Both the position numbers and the translations under genes were made by a program. From contig CAWJFW010000003.1 in the NCBI GenBank assembly GCA_963842305.1, forward strand, positions 248,001-312,000: a DNA stretch of 64,000 nucleotides, read 5' to 3'. Shown here piece after piece: positions 17,150-24,542 of the stretch. Source of the stretch: JAIBJN01 sp963842305 (lineage in GTDB: Bacteria; Actinomycetota; Thermoleophilia; Gaiellales; Gaiellaceae). The notes beneath the pieces are model-generated. The model was not told the DNA's origin, made no database searches, and saw nothing but the letters and a program-made list of their open reading frames with translations. Each line of letters begins with the position of its first letter. Positions within the stretch are counted from its first letter, which is position 1.

Positions 17150-18505
17150 CTACAAGACCGGTAGGTACTTCTCGAGCTCCCACGGGGTCAGCTGGACGCG
17201 GTATTCGTCCCACTCCTGCCGCTTGAGCTTCACGTAGTTGTCGAAGACATGGTCTCCCAGCGCCCGGCGGACGAGATCCGACTCGGCGAGCTCGTCGATT
17301 GCCTCGCCGAGCGTCTCCGGCAGGGCGACGATGCCTCGGGCTTTTCGCTCCTCCGCGCTGAGCTTGTAGAGATTGCTCTCCATCGGCGGCGGAAGCTCGT
17401 ATCCCTGCTCGATCCCTTCGAGTCCGGCGTGGAGGAGCGCGGCGAACGTGAGGTACGGGTTGCAGGCCGGGTCCGGACACCGGATCTCTGCCCGTGTCGC
17501 CTGCTCGTTCCCGGGCTTGTAGAGCGGGATCCTGATGAGCGCCGAGCGATTGCGGCGCGACCAGGCGGCGTAGACCGGCGCCTCGTAGCCGGGCACGAGC
17601 CGCTTGTAGGAGTTGACCCACTGCGCGAAGACGGCGGAGATCTCGCGGGCATGGCGGAGCTGACCGGCGATGAACCCCTTGCCAACCTCCGAGAGGCTCC
17701 ATTCGTCGTCGGCGTCGAAGAATGCGTTCTTTCCCTCCGCAAAGAGCGACTGGTGCGTGTGCATCCCCGAGCCGTTCTCGCCGAAGATCGGCTTCGGCAT
17801 GAACGTCGCGTGATAGCCGGCCTTCTTGGCCAGCTCCTTGACCACGAGGCGGTAGGTGATCGTGTGGTCCACCATCGCGAGCGCGTCCGCGAACTGCATG
17901 TCGATCTCGTGCTGCGACGGGCCCACCTCGTGGTGGACGTACTCGATCGGGATGCCCATCGCCTCGAGGGCCTTGACCGTGTCGTGGCGCAGGTCGCTCG
18001 CCGCGTCCATCGTCGTCATGGCGAAGTAGCCGCCCTCGTCGAGCGTCTCCGTCCCCTCGTCGCTCCGAAAGAGGAAGTACTCGAGCTCGGGGCCGACGTT
18101 GAACGTGTCGAAGCCCATGCTCTCCATGCGATCGAGCGCGAGTCGGAGGACGTGCCTCGGATCGCCCATGTAGGGCTCGCCGTCCGGCGTGACGACGTCG
18201 CAGATCATCCGCCCGACCGTGTAGCCGCCCTCGGGCATCAGCTGAAAGGTGTCCGGGTCCGGGATGGCGACCATGTCCGACTCTTCGATCGCGTTGAAGC
18301 CCGTGATCGACGAGCCGTCGAAGCCCATCCCGTCGTCCAGCGCGCCCTCCAGCTCCTGGAGCGTGACCGCGAAGCTCTTGAGGTGACCCTCGATGTCCGT
18401 GAACCAGAGGTGGACGAACTCGACCTGTTCGTCCTTGACCTTCTTCAGCACACCCTTGCGCGCCGCCGGGTCGCTCTTCGACCTCCCGGTCTCGACCTGC
18501 GCCAT
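17150..18505 (-). CDS. glnA: Glutamine synthetase type I, alpha-like
   Basis: ATP-dependent ligation of ammonia to glutamate, cytoplasmic dodecamer. Conserved blocks are MGFDGSSITGF, GPELEYFLF, HHEVGPSQHEID, FMPKPIFGENGSGMHTHQS and the C-terminal NRSALIRIP. The length (451 residues) and the segment NLYKLSAEERKARGI fit the GSI-alpha group. After FDGSSI the sequence is TGFNAIEESD where Bacillus-type enzymes have an Arg (GFVRIEESD) used in feedback control, so that residue is missing. The ATG at 18505 is chosen because AAGGAGGAGGT lies just upstream; the longer open frame begins inside the leader. It is divergent from a second glutamine synthetase, with an RNA hairpin in its leader. Confidence 0.95.
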   Translation of the reverse strand: MAQVETGRSKSDPAARKGVLKKVKDEQVEFVHLWFTDIEGHLKSFAVTLQELEGALDDGMGFDGSSITGFNAIEESDMVAIPDPDTFQLMPEGGYTVGRMICDVVTPDGEPYMGDPRHVLRLALDRMESMGFDTFNVGPELEYFLFRSDEGTETLDEGGYFAMTTMDAASDLRHDTVKALEAMGIPIEYVHHEVGPSQHEIDMQFADALAMVDHTITYRLVVKELAKKAGYHATFMPKPIFGENGSGMHTHQSLFAEGKNAFFDADDEWSLSEVGKGFIAGQLRHAREISAVFAQWVNSYKRLVPGYEAPVYAAWSRRNRSALIRIPLYKPGNEQATRAEIRCPDPACNPYLTFAALLHAGLEGIEQGYELPPPMESNLYKLSAEERKARGIVALPETLGEAIDELAESDLVRRALGDHVFDNYVKLKRQEWDEYRVQLTPWELEKYLPVL

Positions 18506-18532
18506 CTGCGACCTCCTCCTTAAATGCAAAGA

Positions 18533-18558
18533 GCCTCGGGCCGCCGTCGGCCCGAGGC
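18533..18558 (-). promoter_or_regulatory. Leader hairpin of glnA (GSI-alpha)
   Basis: In the 5' leader of the minus-strand glnA is a perfect 10-base-pair stem (GCCTCGGGCC / GGCCCGAGGC) with a 6-base loop, followed on that strand by TCTTTGCATTT and then the ribosome-binding site. It looks like a weak terminator or a structure controlling access to the ribosome-binding site. The loop, read on the glnA strand, is GACGGC, which does not fit the A-at-1, G-at-4 hexaloop I recall for ANTAR targets. Confidence 0.5.
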
Positions 18559-18641
18559 CTCGTCGCCTCGAATACGCCCTCATCCTATACGACTCTCCCG
18601 GGAGGCTTGAGGTCCGTCCATGCCCGCCGCTATGGTGAGGG

Positions 18642-18665
18642 CGTGGCGCCGACGTCGGCGCCACG
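18642..18665. repeat. Perfect 24-base palindrome between divergent glnA genes
   Basis: A perfect palindrome whose half-site is CGTGGCGCCGAC, near the middle of the 227-base divergent region. It could be a binding site for a dimeric regulator of both genes, or a hairpin in the leader of the rightward gene upstream of its terminator-like stem. The symmetry is seen directly; the function is unknown. Confidence 0.55.
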
Positions 18666-18676
18666 GTAGGCGACGC

Positions 18677-18712
18677 AGCCTCAGAGATCGACTCGATCGC
18701 TGGGGCTTTTTT
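18677..18712 (+). terminator. Attenuator-like terminator in the leader of the second glutamine synthetase gene
   Basis: AGCCTCAG pairs with CTGGGGCT (one G-U), then one mismatch, then GATCG pairs with CGATC around a 3-base loop, followed directly by six Ts at 18707-18712. The T-run ends 20 bases before the ATG of the gene it precedes, so termination here would silence that gene. An upstream GAGGCT at 18602-18607 is complementary to AGCCTC in the 5' arm and could form an alternative antiterminator pairing. Structure is read by eye; regulation is inferred. Confidence 0.6.
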
Positions 18713-18732
18713 CGTGGACCGAAGGAGGGACG

Positions 18733-20175
18733 ATGCACGAGATCGAGGCGAAGGCGTACCTGGCGAACGGAGCGCAGCCCGAGGCCGAGGAAGCCGTGGC
18801 CTGGGCGGCCGAGCAGAAGACCCAGCTCGTCGACCTCAAGTTCTGCGACCTGTTCGGAAGCTGGCAGCACATGACGCTGCCAATCGGCGCCTTCGGGCCG
18901 TCGGCGTTCACAGACGGCCTCGGCTTCGACGGCTCCTCGATCCGCGGCTGGCAGGGAATCGCCGAGAGCGACCTCCTGCTCATGCCGGACCCCGCCACCG
19001 CGGTGCTCGACCCCTTCACGGCGGCGCCCACCCTCTCGCTCGTCTGCGAGATCGCCGATCCCACAACGGGTGAGGCCTACGGGCGCGATCCACGCCGGAT
19101 CGCCCGCCGCGCCGAAGCGTATCTCGGTGAGACCGGCATCGCGGACACGGCCAACTTCGGTCCCGAATGCGAGTTCTTCGTCTTCGACGAGGTCTCCTAC
19201 GAGCTGTCGCCGCACCGCTCCCACTACGCCGTCGACTCCGCCGAGGGCCACTGGAACTCGTCGGTACCCGGTCTCGGCTACACCGTGCGCGAGAAGGGCG
19301 GCTACTTCCCGCCGGCGCCGCACGACACGCTGCACGACCTCCGCTCGGAGATCGTGCTGACGCTGGAGCGAGTCGGGATCCCGTGCGAGTTCCACCACCA
19401 CGAGGTCGCCACCGCAGGACAGTGCGAGGTCGACCTCCGCTTCCAGCCGCTCACCCGCATGGCCGACCAGGTCATGACCTACAAGTACGTCGTCCGCAAC
19501 GTCGCCAAGGCCGCAGGCAAGAGCGCGACCTTCATGCCGAAGCCGATCTTCGGCGACAACGGCTCGGGGATGCACACGCACCAGTCGCTCTGGAAGCAAG
19601 GCACGCCGCTCTTCTCCGACCGCTCCGGCTACGCGGGTCTCTCCCAGCTGGCGCGGAGCTACGTCGGCGGCATCCTCATGCACACGCCGGCGCTGCTCGC
19701 TTTCTGCGCGCCGACGACCAACTCGTTCCGCCGGCTCGTGCCGGGCTACGAAGCGCCCGTCAACCTGGTCTACTCCCAGCGGAACCGCTCGGCCGCGATT
19801 CGCATTCCCATGTACTCCGACTCCGCCGCGGCCAAGCGCATCGAGTTCAGGTGCCCGGACGCGACCGCCAACCCGTACCTCGCCTTCGCAGCGATGCTGA
19901 TGGCCGGAATCGACGGGGTGCAGAACGATCTCGACCCCGGTGAACCGGCCGATTTCGACCTCTTCGAGGAGCACCGCACCGATATCCCCCAGGTGCCCGG
20001 GTCGCTTGCTGAAGCGCTCGACGCGCTCGAGCGCGACCACGAGTTCCTCCTTGCAGGCGGCGTCTTCACCGAAGCGCTGATCAGGACGTGGATCGACTAC
20101 AAACGGGAGCAGGAGGTGGACGTCGTCGCGCTCAGGCCGCACCCGGCCGAGTTCGCGCTCTACTACGACGCATAG
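18733..20175 (+). CDS. glnA: Glutamine synthetase type I, beta-like
   Basis: A second type I glutamine synthetase (480 residues) with all active-site blocks: GLGFDGSSIRGW, FGPECEFFVF, HHHEVATAGQCEVDL, FMPKPIFGDNGSGMHTHQS and NRSAAIRIP. Length and insertions match the GSI-beta group. The family's adenylylated tyrosine, normally in NLYDLP, appears here as Phe within DFDLFEEH, so covalent AMP control of this enzyme seems impossible. ATG start with GGAGG four bases upstream. Expression likely depends on the leader terminator just upstream. It is divergent from the alpha-type gene, and the two may be used under different nitrogen states. Confidence 0.94.
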   Translation: MHEIEAKAYLANGAQPEAEEAVAWAAEQKTQLVDLKFCDLFGSWQHMTLPIGAFGPSAFTDGLGFDGSSIRGWQGIAESDLLLMPDPATAVLDPFTAAPTLSLVCEIADPTTGEAYGRDPRRIARRAEAYLGETGIADTANFGPECEFFVFDEVSYELSPHRSHYAVDSAEGHWNSSVPGLGYTVREKGGYFPPAPHDTLHDLRSEIVLTLERVGIPCEFHHHEVATAGQCEVDLRFQPLTRMADQVMTYKYVVRNVAKAAGKSATFMPKPIFGDNGSGMHTHQSLWKQGTPLFSDRSGYAGLSQLARSYVGGILMHTPALLAFCAPTTNSFRRLVPGYEAPVNLVYSQRNRSAAIRIPMYSDSAAAKRIEFRCPDATANPYLAFAAMLMAGIDGVQNDLDPGEPADFDLFEEHRTDIPQVPGSLAEALDALERDHEFLLAGGVFTEALIRTWIDYKREQEVDVVALRPHPAEFALYYDA

Positions 20176-20234
20176 GCGGGTTGGCGGAAACTCTCCTAGT
20201 CGATTGCCACCGGGCTCGCGGGACCGCCCGCCTA
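20173..20234. terminator. Inverted repeat containing both stop codons of convergent genes
   Basis: TAGGCGGG at 20173-20180 and CCCGCCTA at 20227-20234 are exact reverse complements, and each arm contains the TAG stop of the gene ending there. The spacer is 46 bases. It suits a bidirectional transcript end for glutamine synthetase and the HNH gene. No T-run follows on either strand, so factor-independent termination is uncertain. Confidence 0.45.
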
Positions 20235-20732
20235 GGCGAACGCCGCCAGGTACGGCTGCCAGCCGTCGGGAATCCGCGGCGATGAGAGCGTCACGAAGAG
20301 GGCCGGTGTCGGGGCCCTTGGCTTCACCAGCAGGTGCATCTCGATCTCCTCGGGCAGCCGATTCCCCTTGCGGAGATTGCACGGCGCGCAGGAGGTGACG
20401 ACGTTCTCCCAAACGGAGTCACCGCCGCGTGACCGAGGCACGACATGATCGAGCGTCAACCGACCGGCAGAGCCGCAGTAGACGCAGCGATGCCCGTCCC
20501 GCGCGAAGAGTGCTCGGCGCGAGATCTTGCGCTTGACGGCACGGGGGACGCGAACGTAGGCAAGGAGTCGGATCACGTGGGGCCACGGGAACGTGTCCGA
20601 GGCCGAGTGGAGGCGCTGCTCGAGCTGCTCGAGCACCTCAGCCTTGCCCTTGAAGACGAGCACGTGCGCACGCCGGACGGTGCACACGTTCAAGGGCTCG
20701 AAGCTCGCGTTCAGGACAAGAACCTGCTGCAT
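20232..20732 (-). CDS. HNH endonuclease family protein
   Basis: A 166-residue protein with a C-terminal HNH/treble-clef nuclease motif: CVYCG zinc knuckle, LTLDHVVPRSRGG with the catalytic His, and CAPCNLRKGNR. The N-terminus (VLVLNASFEPLNVCTVRRA) is typical of a conserved actinobacterial and cyanobacterial housekeeping-type HNH protein of unknown role. No mobile-element or restriction context is visible nearby. ATG start. Confidence 0.88.
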   Translation of the reverse strand: MQQVLVLNASFEPLNVCTVRRAHVLVFKGKAEVLEQLEQRLHSASDTFPWPHVIRLLAYVRVPRAVKRKISRRALFARDGHRCVYCGSAGRLTLDHVVPRSRGGDSVWENVVTSCAPCNLRKGNRLPEEIEMHLLVKPRAPTPALFVTLSSPRIPDGWQPYLAAFA

Positions 20733-20761
20733 CCCGGAAATCGTAGTCGAGCGGGAAGCCT

Positions 20762-21169
20762 CTAACGACGCGGCAGCACGAGCTCGAGCAGATTCTCACC
20801 GGCCTCGACGAAGCCCCGGCCCCGGTAGAAATCGAGGGCCCGCTGATCCCCGCCCGAGACGACGACCTGCAGTGCCAGCGCGCCCTCCGAGATGGCGTAG
20901 CCCTCGGCATACTCGAAGAGCTGACGTCCCACCCCTTCGGCCTCGTGCTCCGGGCTCACGAAGAGCTGATCGACGCGCATCGCCTCCTCGGCGCACTCGA
21001 CGGCGACGTAGCCAGCCGGAGCGCCGTCGACCTCCGCCACGAACACCGTCTCCCGCTCGAGCACGGCCAGCGTGCGCCGGTCGGCACCGCGGTCGAGGTT
21101 GGCGAGGCCGAACAAGAGCGCCTCGTCGGCCGGGTCGTACGGACGGATGTCAGCCTTCCGGTACGTCAC
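20762..21169 (-). CDS. GNAT-family N-acetyltransferase
   Basis: Acetyl-CoA-dependent acetyltransferase of 135 residues with unknown acceptor. The GNAT core is visible: ETVFVAEVDGAPAGYVAVE, then VDQLFVSPEHEAEGVGRQLFEYAE (acetyl-CoA pyrophosphate loop, variant of QxxGxG/A), then ALDFYRGRGFVEAGENLL. GTG start overlapping the stop of the DUF4446-like gene by four bases, so the two are co-expressed. Confidence 0.85.
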   Translation of the reverse strand: MTYRKADIRPYDPADEALLFGLANLDRGADRRTLAVLERETVFVAEVDGAPAGYVAVECAEEAMRVDQLFVSPEHEAEGVGRQLFEYAEGYAISEGALALQVVVSGGDQRALDFYRGRGFVEAGENLLELVLPRR

Positions 21170-21648
21170 TGGGCCATCGCCCGCTCGACCGCCTCCTGTT
21201 CCTCCGGCGACAGCGCCACCGGAGCACGGCCGCGGTCGAGCTGCTTCACGTAGATACGCGCGTAGTCTCGCCCCTGGATCGCGCTCATCACAACTCCGGA
21301 TCGCGCCCCGTCGAGAAAGGCCAGCGAGGCGGACTGATGCCCGCCCGCGTCCTCGTAGGCGTTGTAGCGAACGAGGGCAGTGTGCGAGAGACAGCCGTCG
21401 ACACGCCGGTCGATGCGCGCGAGCCCGGCGGCGACCTCGTCGACGACTCGGTGCAGGTCGTCGATGCGGGTCTGGAGGGAGACGGCGAAGTTGACGAGGT
21501 CGTCCTTCCCCGTGCCGAGGAGAACCAGCTGGGCCTTCCGCACGGCGCGCAACTTCAGGTAGAAGGCGAAGGAGAGAAGAAGGGCGACGACCGCCGCCGC
21601 TGCGGCGCCGATGGCGATCCAGGGGGCGGCGTCGGAGAGATCCGACAT
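21166..21648 (-). CDS. DUF4446-like membrane-anchored protein
   Basis: A 160-residue protein with one N-terminal transmembrane helix (about residues 8-30), a helical and probably coiled-coil middle, and a conserved C-terminal block: VRYNAYEDAGGHQSASLAFL, VVMSAIQGRDYARIYVK and ALSPEEQEAVERA. This block is characteristic of DUF4446 as I recall it. Molecular function is unknown. It is often found near chromosome-partitioning or tRNA-ligase genes in other bacteria, but not here. ATG start; overlaps the acetyltransferase start. Confidence 0.82.
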   Translation of the reverse strand: MSDLSDAAPWIAIGAAAAAVVALLLSFAFYLKLRAVRKAQLVLLGTGKDDLVNFAVSLQTRIDDLHRVVDEVAAGLARIDRRVDGCLSHTALVRYNAYEDAGGHQSASLAFLDGARSGVVMSAIQGRDYARIYVKQLDRGRAPVALSPEEQEAVERAMAQ

Positions 21649-21665
21649 CGAGCCCTAGCCTACTC

Positions 21666-22802
21666 CTAGGCGAGCGTGAAGATGATCGGGTACTCGACCG
21701 TGTTGTTGTCGGTGTTGTTCTCGCCCTCGACCGGCTCGACCTGAACCTGGAGTGTCGTCTGGGCCGAGAACTCGAGGTTCTCGAAGCCCGTGAACCGCAC
21801 GGTCTTCGTCTCGCCCGGATTGATGACGTCGACCGTCTGCTCTTTCCGGATCTGCGGATCCTGGCGGATGATGAGGGTCACCTTGACCTGGGTTTCCTGG
21901 CTCTCGCCGGAGTTCTCGATCAGCACCTCGAAGGCGAGATCGGCGCTCTGCTCGACCGTGTTGTCCTCGCCGCGGACGAGCTCCTGGCCACCCGGCTGAA
22001 CCCTGACGCCGGCGATGCCGTTGCCGTGGACGCCACCCGCCTCGGGGCCCTGGGTCAGACGCTGGACGGTCTGCGTCCAGAACGACGGGCTGGCGAACTC
22101 AGGATTTTGGACGAACACCGACGCCGGGACGGCGATGTTGGTCACCCCCTGCTGGTCGAGCACAGACTCGGACGCCGCCCTGAAGGCGTCGGCGTAGACG
22201 ATGTCGCTGGCGACGAGGCGCTGCGCCTGGTCGGCGAGATTCCCGCCTGATTCTTGCGGATCGTCGGTCTGAGCCACGAGCTGGAGTCCGCGCGCGATGC
22301 CCGCGAGGCCGTTGACCCGGAACTGCATCGTCTCGACGAGCGCCTCCTGCTGCTCGACGAGCGGTCCGGGCGGGCTCAAGTCCTCGGTGCGCGCGAGGAT
22401 CTGCTCCTGCTGTTCCCGCAGCCCCTCGACGTTCGCGCGGAGCTCCTCGAGCTTGATTCCGGGCGTCGTCAGCCTCTCGTTCAGCTGGCTCCCCAGCTGG
22501 GCCGACTCGGTCGCGACGCCGTCGACGTCCTCCATGTAGCCCTCGTATGCCGACTGCTTCTGGTCACCGCGGCAGTTGTTGATGACGAGGATGAAGATGA
22601 CCGCGAGCAGGATCGCGCCGGCGATGAGCACCCCGAGCCGGTAGAGCCGAGGCCCGCCGGGGGGCCTGGGCGGCCGTTTGGGCAGCCTGGGCCGCTTCCC
22701 GGGCGGCCGCTCCTTGTCCGGCGTCGTCTCGACGGTCGGCGACTCGTCGAAGAAGTCGAATTCGATATCGGTCTGAGGGTCGCTCTTCTCGCGGTCGAAC
22801 AC
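21666..22802 (-). CDS. Membrane-anchored coiled-coil protein with CARDB-like C-terminus
   Basis: Not recognised as a named protein. The 378 residues divide into an acidic, proline-rich cytoplasmic N-terminus with basic stretches (KRPRLPKRPPRPPGGP), one transmembrane helix (about 52-74), a helical segment rich in Glu and Gln (about 80-170), and a C-terminal beta-rich part with VEVLIENSGE-type strands resembling CARDB/APHP adhesion-like domains. Start chosen as the GTG at 22802; the longer open frame upstream overlaps the divergent kinase promoter and has unlike composition. Position beside a Ser/Thr kinase suggests an envelope role; that is inference only. Confidence 0.7.
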   Translation of the reverse strand: MFDREKSDPQTDIEFDFFDESPTVETTPDKERPPGKRPRLPKRPPRPPGGPRLYRLGVLIAGAILLAVIFILVINNCRGDQKQSAYEGYMEDVDGVATESAQLGSQLNERLTTPGIKLEELRANVEGLREQQEQILARTEDLSPPGPLVEQQEALVETMQFRVNGLAGIARGLQLVAQTDDPQESGGNLADQAQRLVASDIVYADAFRAASESVLDQQGVTNIAVPASVFVQNPEFASPSFWTQTVQRLTQGPEAGGVHGNGIAGVRVQPGGQELVRGEDNTVEQSADLAFEVLIENSGESQETQVKVTLIIRQDPQIRKEQTVDVINPGETKTVRFTGFENLEFSAQTTLQVQVEPVEGENNTDNNTVEYPIIFTLA

Positions 22803-22896
22803 GGGTCGATCCGGGTCGAGGGAGTCGCCGAGTCTACCACCCGGTCCGGACTTTGCAGGACTTTCCCGACCGAGCGCCAAGAGCCGACTACCAGCG

Positions 22897-24513
22897 ATGC
22901 AGACGGCTGTCGCGCTCACCGAGAATAACCTCGTCCTCGGCCGATACAGGCCGCTCCGGCCCCTCGGAAGCGGCGGCGGTGGATCGGTCTGGCTGGCACG
23001 CGACGAACACGCCGACCGCGACGTCGCGCTGAAGGTCGTCGAGCGCGAAGGGAAGCCCGGCGCGCGGGCCGAGCGCGAGGTCGACGCGGCCACCCGCCTG
23101 CGCCATCCGCGCTGCCTGCGCGCGCTCGCGCTGGCCCGCGACGACCGCCACGTCTACGTCGCCTACCCGTACGTCGAGGGCCGTACGCTTCGCGACGCGC
23201 TCCGCGCCGGAGCGGTCGACGACTGGAGCGCCGTCGAAGCCGCCGCCCAGGTGCTCGAAGCACTCGACCACGCCCACTCGAAGGGCGTCGTCCACCGCGA
23301 CGTCAAGCCGGCCAACATCATGCTCGAGGACGGCGACGAGGTCTCCGTCCGCCTTCTCGACTTCGGGCTGGCGCAACTCGAGCACGCCGACACTCTCACG
23401 GCGGTTGGGGACGTCCCCGGAACGCTCGCCTACATCGCGCCCGAGCGGCTCGCAGGGGCCGACGCGACCGGTGCGGCAGACGTCTGGGCCGTCGGGGTCT
23501 TGCTGTGGGAGGCGCTCGCGGGACGACACCCGTTCTGGGCCGTCTCGCCGCTCGAGACGGCCCGCCGCGTCGGGGAGGGCGCACAGCAGCTGGCCGAGTT
23601 GCGCCCCGACCTCCCCCGAGAGCTGTGCCGCACCGTGGACCGCATGCTCTCGGTCAGTCCCCGCAAGCGGCCGAGCGCGAGACAGGCGCTCGACCTCCTG
23701 CGAAGCGCCGAACAGGACCGCACGGAGCGCAGGCGGGCCAGAACCTCGCCGGCCGTCCTGCGCGAACGGGCGCCGCACGCCGTGCTGGCGGGCCTGTTCG
23801 CCGGGGGGACCGCGTTCCTGCTGCCTTTCTTCCCTACCGGCTGGCCGTTCCTCCTCGGAGGAGCCGCCGCACTCATCGCGTTTTTGAACCCGGTCGCCGG
23901 GCTCGCCGCAGCGCTGGCCGTACCGGTGCTGCCGCTCGGCAACATTTCGTTCGGGCTCGCGATCGCCTACATCCCGCTCGCGATCGCCTGGCTGGTCCTC
24001 TTCGCCCGCGACGTCCGCTCGAGCCTGTTTTTCCTCTCGGGACCTGTGCTCGCCTTCGTACACCTGCTGCCCCTCGTCCCCGTCATCGCCCTGGAGGCCC
24101 GGGGACCGGTCCGGCGTGCCGCGCTCGCCGTTGCCGCCGTGGTGACCGCGGTCGCGACTGTCGTCGTCGTCGGCTTGCGCCTTCCTCTCTCCGGCGACCC
24201 GGCGCCCCAGCCTCGTGGCGTCAGCGGCGCCGAGACCCCGGGCACCGCGCTCGACGGCGCACTAGGCGTCCTGACGAGCCGCCCGACGATCATGGCCGCG
24301 ATCGTAATCGTCGGCTGCGCCGCCGGGTTCGCGAGTATCGCCCGCAGCCGCGGCCTCTGGGGCGTCGCCGCGTGGGGCGCCGGGTTCCTGGGCGCCCTGC
24401 TCCTCGTCCCGCTCGCCGCCGGCGGGGCGTCCGTCGATCCCCTCTGGGCAGCCCCTGCAGTCTGGTTCGCGGCGGGCGCGCTCGCATATCCGCTGGTTCG
24501 GGCGCCTCGATAG
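22897..24513 (+). CDS. Ser/Thr protein kinase with polytopic membrane domain
   Basis: Eukaryotic-type kinase domain at about residues 14-275: glycine loop LGSGGGGS, Lys46 in VALKVV, catalytic HRDVKPAN with Asp135, DFG Asp155, and APERL. From about residue 290 to the end are several hydrophobic segments, perhaps seven to nine helices, instead of the single helix plus PASTA or sensor domain of PknB. Length 538. ATG start, divergent from the CARDB-like gene, and first of the cluster containing fhaA, fhaB, pstP, ftsW, pbpA and pknB. Kinase assignment is firm; membrane topology needs a predictor. It occupies a place where many actinobacteria have pknA elsewhere in the cluster. Confidence 0.88.
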   Translation: MQTAVALTENNLVLGRYRPLRPLGSGGGGSVWLARDEHADRDVALKVVEREGKPGARAEREVDAATRLRHPRCLRALALARDDRHVYVAYPYVEGRTLRDALRAGAVDDWSAVEAAAQVLEALDHAHSKGVVHRDVKPANIMLEDGDEVSVRLLDFGLAQLEHADTLTAVGDVPGTLAYIAPERLAGADATGAADVWAVGVLLWEALAGRHPFWAVSPLETARRVGEGAQQLAELRPDLPRELCRTVDRMLSVSPRKRPSARQALDLLRSAEQDRTERRRARTSPAVLRERAPHAVLAGLFAGGTAFLLPFFPTGWPFLLGGAAALIAFLNPVAGLAAALAVPVLPLGNISFGLAIAYIPLAIAWLVLFARDVRSSLFFLSGPVLAFVHLLPLVPVIALEARGPVRRAALAVAAVVTAVATVVVVGLRLPLSGDPAPQPRGVSGAETPGTALDGALGVLTSRPTIMAAIVIVGCAAGFASIARSRGLWGVAAWGAGFLGALLLVPLAAGGASVDPLWAAPAVWFAAGALAYPLVRAPR

Positions 24514-24542
24514 AGTGCTCCGCGGGCACAATGGTGCCCGGT

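Noticed and set aside
18533..18712. A classical two-hexaloop ANTAR RNA target
   Set aside because: The visible loops are GACGGC, a tetraloop-like centre and a triloop; none has A1 and G4 in a hexaloop.
18580..20412. A 610-codon frame antisense to the second glutamine synthetase
   Set aside because: Shadow of conserved coding sequence; it would also span the terminator and another gene.
20232..20732. HNH gene as part of a homing element or restriction system
   Set aside because: No intron, methyltransferase or flanking repeats; it is the housekeeping-type HNH protein pattern.
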